In this document: piece by piece, positions 62,016-64,000 of the stretch
How the letters are laid out: each line of letters opens with the position of its first letter
Numbering within the stretch: position 1 is the stretch's first letter
NCBI GenBank assembly: GCA_964634815.1
Contig: CAZWMD010000005.1
Location: forward strand, 62,001 to 126,000
DNA: 64,000 bases
Direction: 5' to 3'
Origin: JALZVT01 sp964634815
GTDB lineage: Bacteria; Pseudomonadota; Gammaproteobacteria; Pseudomonadales; Azotimanducaceae
Notes under the pieces: model-generated
What the model was told of the DNA's origin: nothing
The model's database searches: none
Seen by the model: the letters and a program-made list of their open reading frames with translations, nothing else
Translations under genes and position numbers: made by a program

Positions 62016-62440
62016 TGGTACGCGTTATCTGCCTCTTGGAAAGCGGAATTTTCAGGCTTGGGGACACTGCCTGTCCCAGCCCGCTGGGTCAAGTTGGATT
62101 GTGAAGAGCGCGCTGGATCGCCAACAGCTTGTGCGCAAAGTCGCATTCTTCCTACAAATCAATAGGTGCAGTTGGCATTCGAGAGCCAGGTCATCTGCTA
62201 GAATGGAGGCGTTCTGATAATGAAATCAGACAATCTGGTCCAAGGCGCTTCGATTGACATGTTGGGGTAACACAGCGTAGGGCTTGGACTTATAACAAAA
62301 TACAAATAGACACGGACACGCTTCACCAGCGATTGGCAGACTAAAGATTTGTCCCCCAGATCAACCCTACAGTTGGGGTTATCTGGCCAAGCAAACAGAC
62401 TGAGCATTCAAGGTGATGGTCTAAGACGGACAGGACTGCA
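62016..62440. other. Intergenic region between DUF1249 and tolC
   Basis: This 425-base divergent spacer holds no gene of clear family. It should carry promoters for tolC and the DUF1249-cpdA-parE-parC run; I see a TTGACA at 62254 without a good -10. A 16-codon frame at 62220-62270 with GGAGG ten bases upstream could be a leader peptide. A hairpin lies at 62356-62386. Confidence 0.6.
62356..62386 (+). promoter_or_regulatory. Imperfect hairpin in the tolC leader
   Basis: CCAGATCAACCC can pair with GGGGTTATCTGG across a 7-nt loop, 55 bases before the tolC start. It could be a leader structure or a terminator of the short upstream frame. No U-run. Confidence 0.35.
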
Positions 62441-63946
62441 GTGCTAAAGTTGCAAAATTTGGTTGCGCGCGACCCAGTGCGCGAAGCAACCCACAAGACT
62501 CCCTTTCGCTCGCTTGCGAGATCTCGTTTTGCCAGATCAAAAATTCTGGCGATGACGCTCTTGGTATGGACACTACCAGGGCAGGCCGTTGATCTCAGTT
62601 CAGTGTACGAGATCGCTCGTGTCAACGATCCGGTGATCGGCGCAGCTCGTTACGGCTACGACGCCCAGCGCCAGGCCGCACCCCAGGCTCGCGCCGCGCT
62701 CTTGCCATCGCTTGCTCTGAACGGCGCTACCCAATGGAATGAGCGAAATTTTCTGGTACCGAACTCTATCCCCATAGAAGGCGCGAACCCCGGCGACCCA
62801 ACTACCTTTGTTGACCCAGACCAGGAGTTCAATACCCACAGCTGGAATGCGCAACTTCGCCAAAGCGTATTTAATCTCTCCAACTGGTACACCTGGCGAA
62901 GCGCCAAAGCCCAGATAGAAAGTGCCCAGTGGGATCTTGCCGCCTCTGAGCAAGAACTGCTGATCAGAGTCGCTACCGCGTATCTTGATGTACTGCGCGC
63001 CCAGGATTTTCTGGACTCTTCTCTGGCACAGGAAGCCGCAGTAAAACGTCAGCTTGAGCAAGTTCAACAACGCTTCGAGGTTGGGCTGGTTGCCATCACC
63101 GATGTGCTTGAATCCACCGCTATCTATGACGATGCCGTCGTTCAGCGTATTCAGGCTGACGGCAACCACGATAATTTCTTTGACACGCTCACCACACTCA
63201 CTGGCGAATCCTTTGTTGAGTTATCAAAACTGTCCGAGCAATTACCCGTGGTTTCACCTGCACCTGCAAACCCCGAGGACTGGGTTGCCGCGGCATTAGA
63301 AGGCAACTTCGGCGTTCTCTCAGCACAGGCATCTGTTCGCTCCGCACGTCGTACACTGCGCGCCAGACGCGCTGACTATCTGCCCACTATCGATGCCACT
63401 GTCACACTCACTCACAACGTCGACGACTCTATTTCGTTTTTTGGCCAAGGCACCAAGATCAATCAGGATATCTACGCGCTTGAGATGAGTCTGCCTATCT
63501 ATCAGGGTGGTTTCACAACCGCGCGCTCGCGCGAAGCACGAGCACGATTCCGCCAGGCGACACAACAACTAGAGAGTCAACATCGATCCGTCTCTCGCGA
63601 TGTACGCAATCTTTATCGCTCGGTAAATGCTGACGTCATCCGGGTAAAGGCACGCCTTAAGGCGATCCGCTCCAGCGAGTCTGCACTGGAGGCCACCGAA
63701 ACAGGCTACGAGGTAGGCACTCGAAACATCGTGGACGTATTGCAAGCGCAACAACGGCTTTACAGCGCCCAGTTTGACTACGCGGATTCTCGCTACACCT
63801 ACGTTCTTAATCTGCTACGTCTCAAGCAAGCAGCCGGCACACTCACACCACAAGATCTGGCAGATATAAATGCCTTCATGAATAGCGGCGATACGGTGCG
63901 GCGACTCGCTTCACTGCGAAGACGTTCCGGTGGCAACGCGGGCTAA
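62441..63946 (+). CDS. tolC: TolC-family outer-membrane efflux channel
   Basis: Outer-membrane exit duct for tripartite efflux and type I secretion. The 501-residue protein shows the two repeated alpha-helical barrel halves, with the family patterns YRSVNADVIRVKARLKAIRS and YEVGTRNIVDVLQAQQRLY, and LEVQQ-type QVQQRFEVGLVAITDVLES in the first half. The signal peptide follows a long basic lead (SLARSRFARSKILAMTLLVWTL). The GTG at 62441 is used; an ATG at 62552 would lose the basic region. Its place beside the DUF1249-cpdA-parE run matches other gammaproteobacteria. Confidence 0.95.
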   Translation: MLKLQNLVARDPVREATHKTPFRSLARSRFARSKILAMTLLVWTLPGQAVDLSSVYEIARVNDPVIGAARYGYDAQRQAAPQARAALLPSLALNGATQWNERNFLVPNSIPIEGANPGDPTTFVDPDQEFNTHSWNAQLRQSVFNLSNWYTWRSAKAQIESAQWDLAASEQELLIRVATAYLDVLRAQDFLDSSLAQEAAVKRQLEQVQQRFEVGLVAITDVLESTAIYDDAVVQRIQADGNHDNFFDTLTTLTGESFVELSKLSEQLPVVSPAPANPEDWVAAALEGNFGVLSAQASVRSARRTLRARRADYLPTIDATVTLTHNVDDSISFFGQGTKINQDIYALEMSLPIYQGGFTTARSREARARFRQATQQLESQHRSVSRDVRNLYRSVNADVIRVKARLKAIRSSESALEATETGYEVGTRNIVDVLQAQQRLYSAQFDYADSRYTYVLNLLRLKQAAGTLTPQDLADINAFMNSGDTVRRLASLRRRSGGNAG

Positions 63947-63964
63947 CTTATGCCTCATGCGCTG

Positions 63965-63989
63965 AGTTGCGCCGGCGTTTGCCGCAACT
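63965..63989 (+). terminator. Hairpin after tolC
   Basis: AGTTG and CAACT enclose a second CGGC/GCCG stem with a GTTT loop, 18 bases past the tolC stop. There is a 3-nt bulge and no U-run before the window ends, so this is only a candidate. Confidence 0.35.
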
Positions 63990-64000
63990 ACAGCCGCGGC

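Noticed and set aside
62016..62220. A decayed nudF remnant upstream of the DUF1249 gene
   Set aside because: No Nudix box (GX5EX7REUXEEXGU) can be traced in any minus-strand frame.
62341..62625. Minus-strand 94-codon frame overlapping the tolC start
   Set aside because: It lies opposite the tolC signal region, has no recognisable motif and no ribosome-binding site.

Overview
The window is chromosomal DNA of a gammaproteobacterium. The housekeeping backbone (dnaB-rplI-rpsR-rpsF-rlmB-rnr-tRNA-Leu, purA-hisZ-hflC-hflK-hflX-hfq-miaA-mutL-amiB-tsaE-nnr, queG, orn, rhodanese-psd, DUF1631-fimX-serB-ahpA-like, parC-parE-cpdA-DUF1249-tolC) follows, as I recall it, the gene order of the Pseudomonas aeruginosa PA4931-PA4974 segment. 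That points to a relative of Pseudomonadales/Cellvibrionales/Oceanospirillales. Moderate GC, type IV pilus regulation through FimX, and MlaA and TolC outer-membrane systems fit a free-living, probably marine, bacterium. This placement is inference; no rRNA is present.

Layout. 1-6.2 kb: DNA replication and ribosomal genes on the minus strand ending in rlmB/rnr, then tRNA-Leu(CAG). 6.3-31.1 kb: a block of about 25 kb of accessory genes lies between tRNA-Leu and purA, which are neighbours in P. aeruginosa as I recall. In order it holds: (a) an ExeA-like ATPase, a repeat-containing coiled-coil protein broken by an assembly gap, and a membrane-anchored retropepsin-like protease; (b) a molybdopterin oxidoreductase and an MscS channel; (c) Coq4 divergent from a TetR regulator; (d) a DUF4124 protein, an aldehyde dehydrogenase and a quinol-monooxygenase-like protein; (e) a compact cluster of FeeM-like acyltransferase, heme-oxygenase-like diiron enzyme, membrane desaturase and MATE exporter; (f) an operon of alpha/beta hydrolase, MlaA and an orphan amino-acid-type ABC binding protein; (g) a small conserved protein, thiolase, an orphan histidine kinase with a four-helix membrane protein, PQQ-type sugar dehydrogenase, FolE2 and Trm112.

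31.4-45.6 kb: purine and histidine synthesis, HflKC protease regulator, HflX, Hfq, tRNA modification (MiaA, TsaE, QueG), mismatch repair (MutL), cell-wall amidase and Nnr metabolite repair. 45.6-56.4 kb: Orn, sulfurtransferase, phosphatidylserine decarboxylase, EpmA/EF-P, DUF1631 with FimX, SerB and an AhpA-like membrane protein. 56.4-64 kb: topoisomerase IV (ParC, ParE), CpdA, a DUF1249 protein and TolC.

The most promising undescribed biology is cluster (e): four translationally packed genes that could make, oxidise, desaturate and export a fatty-acyl metabolite. Next come the ATPase/coiled-coil/protease trio, a tiny bidirectional promoter between nnr and queG that predicts two leaderless mRNAs, and the hydrolase-MlaA-binding protein operon. 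The 100-N gap at 7844-7943 is flanked by an exact 55-base terminal overlap, so one gene is artificially split there.
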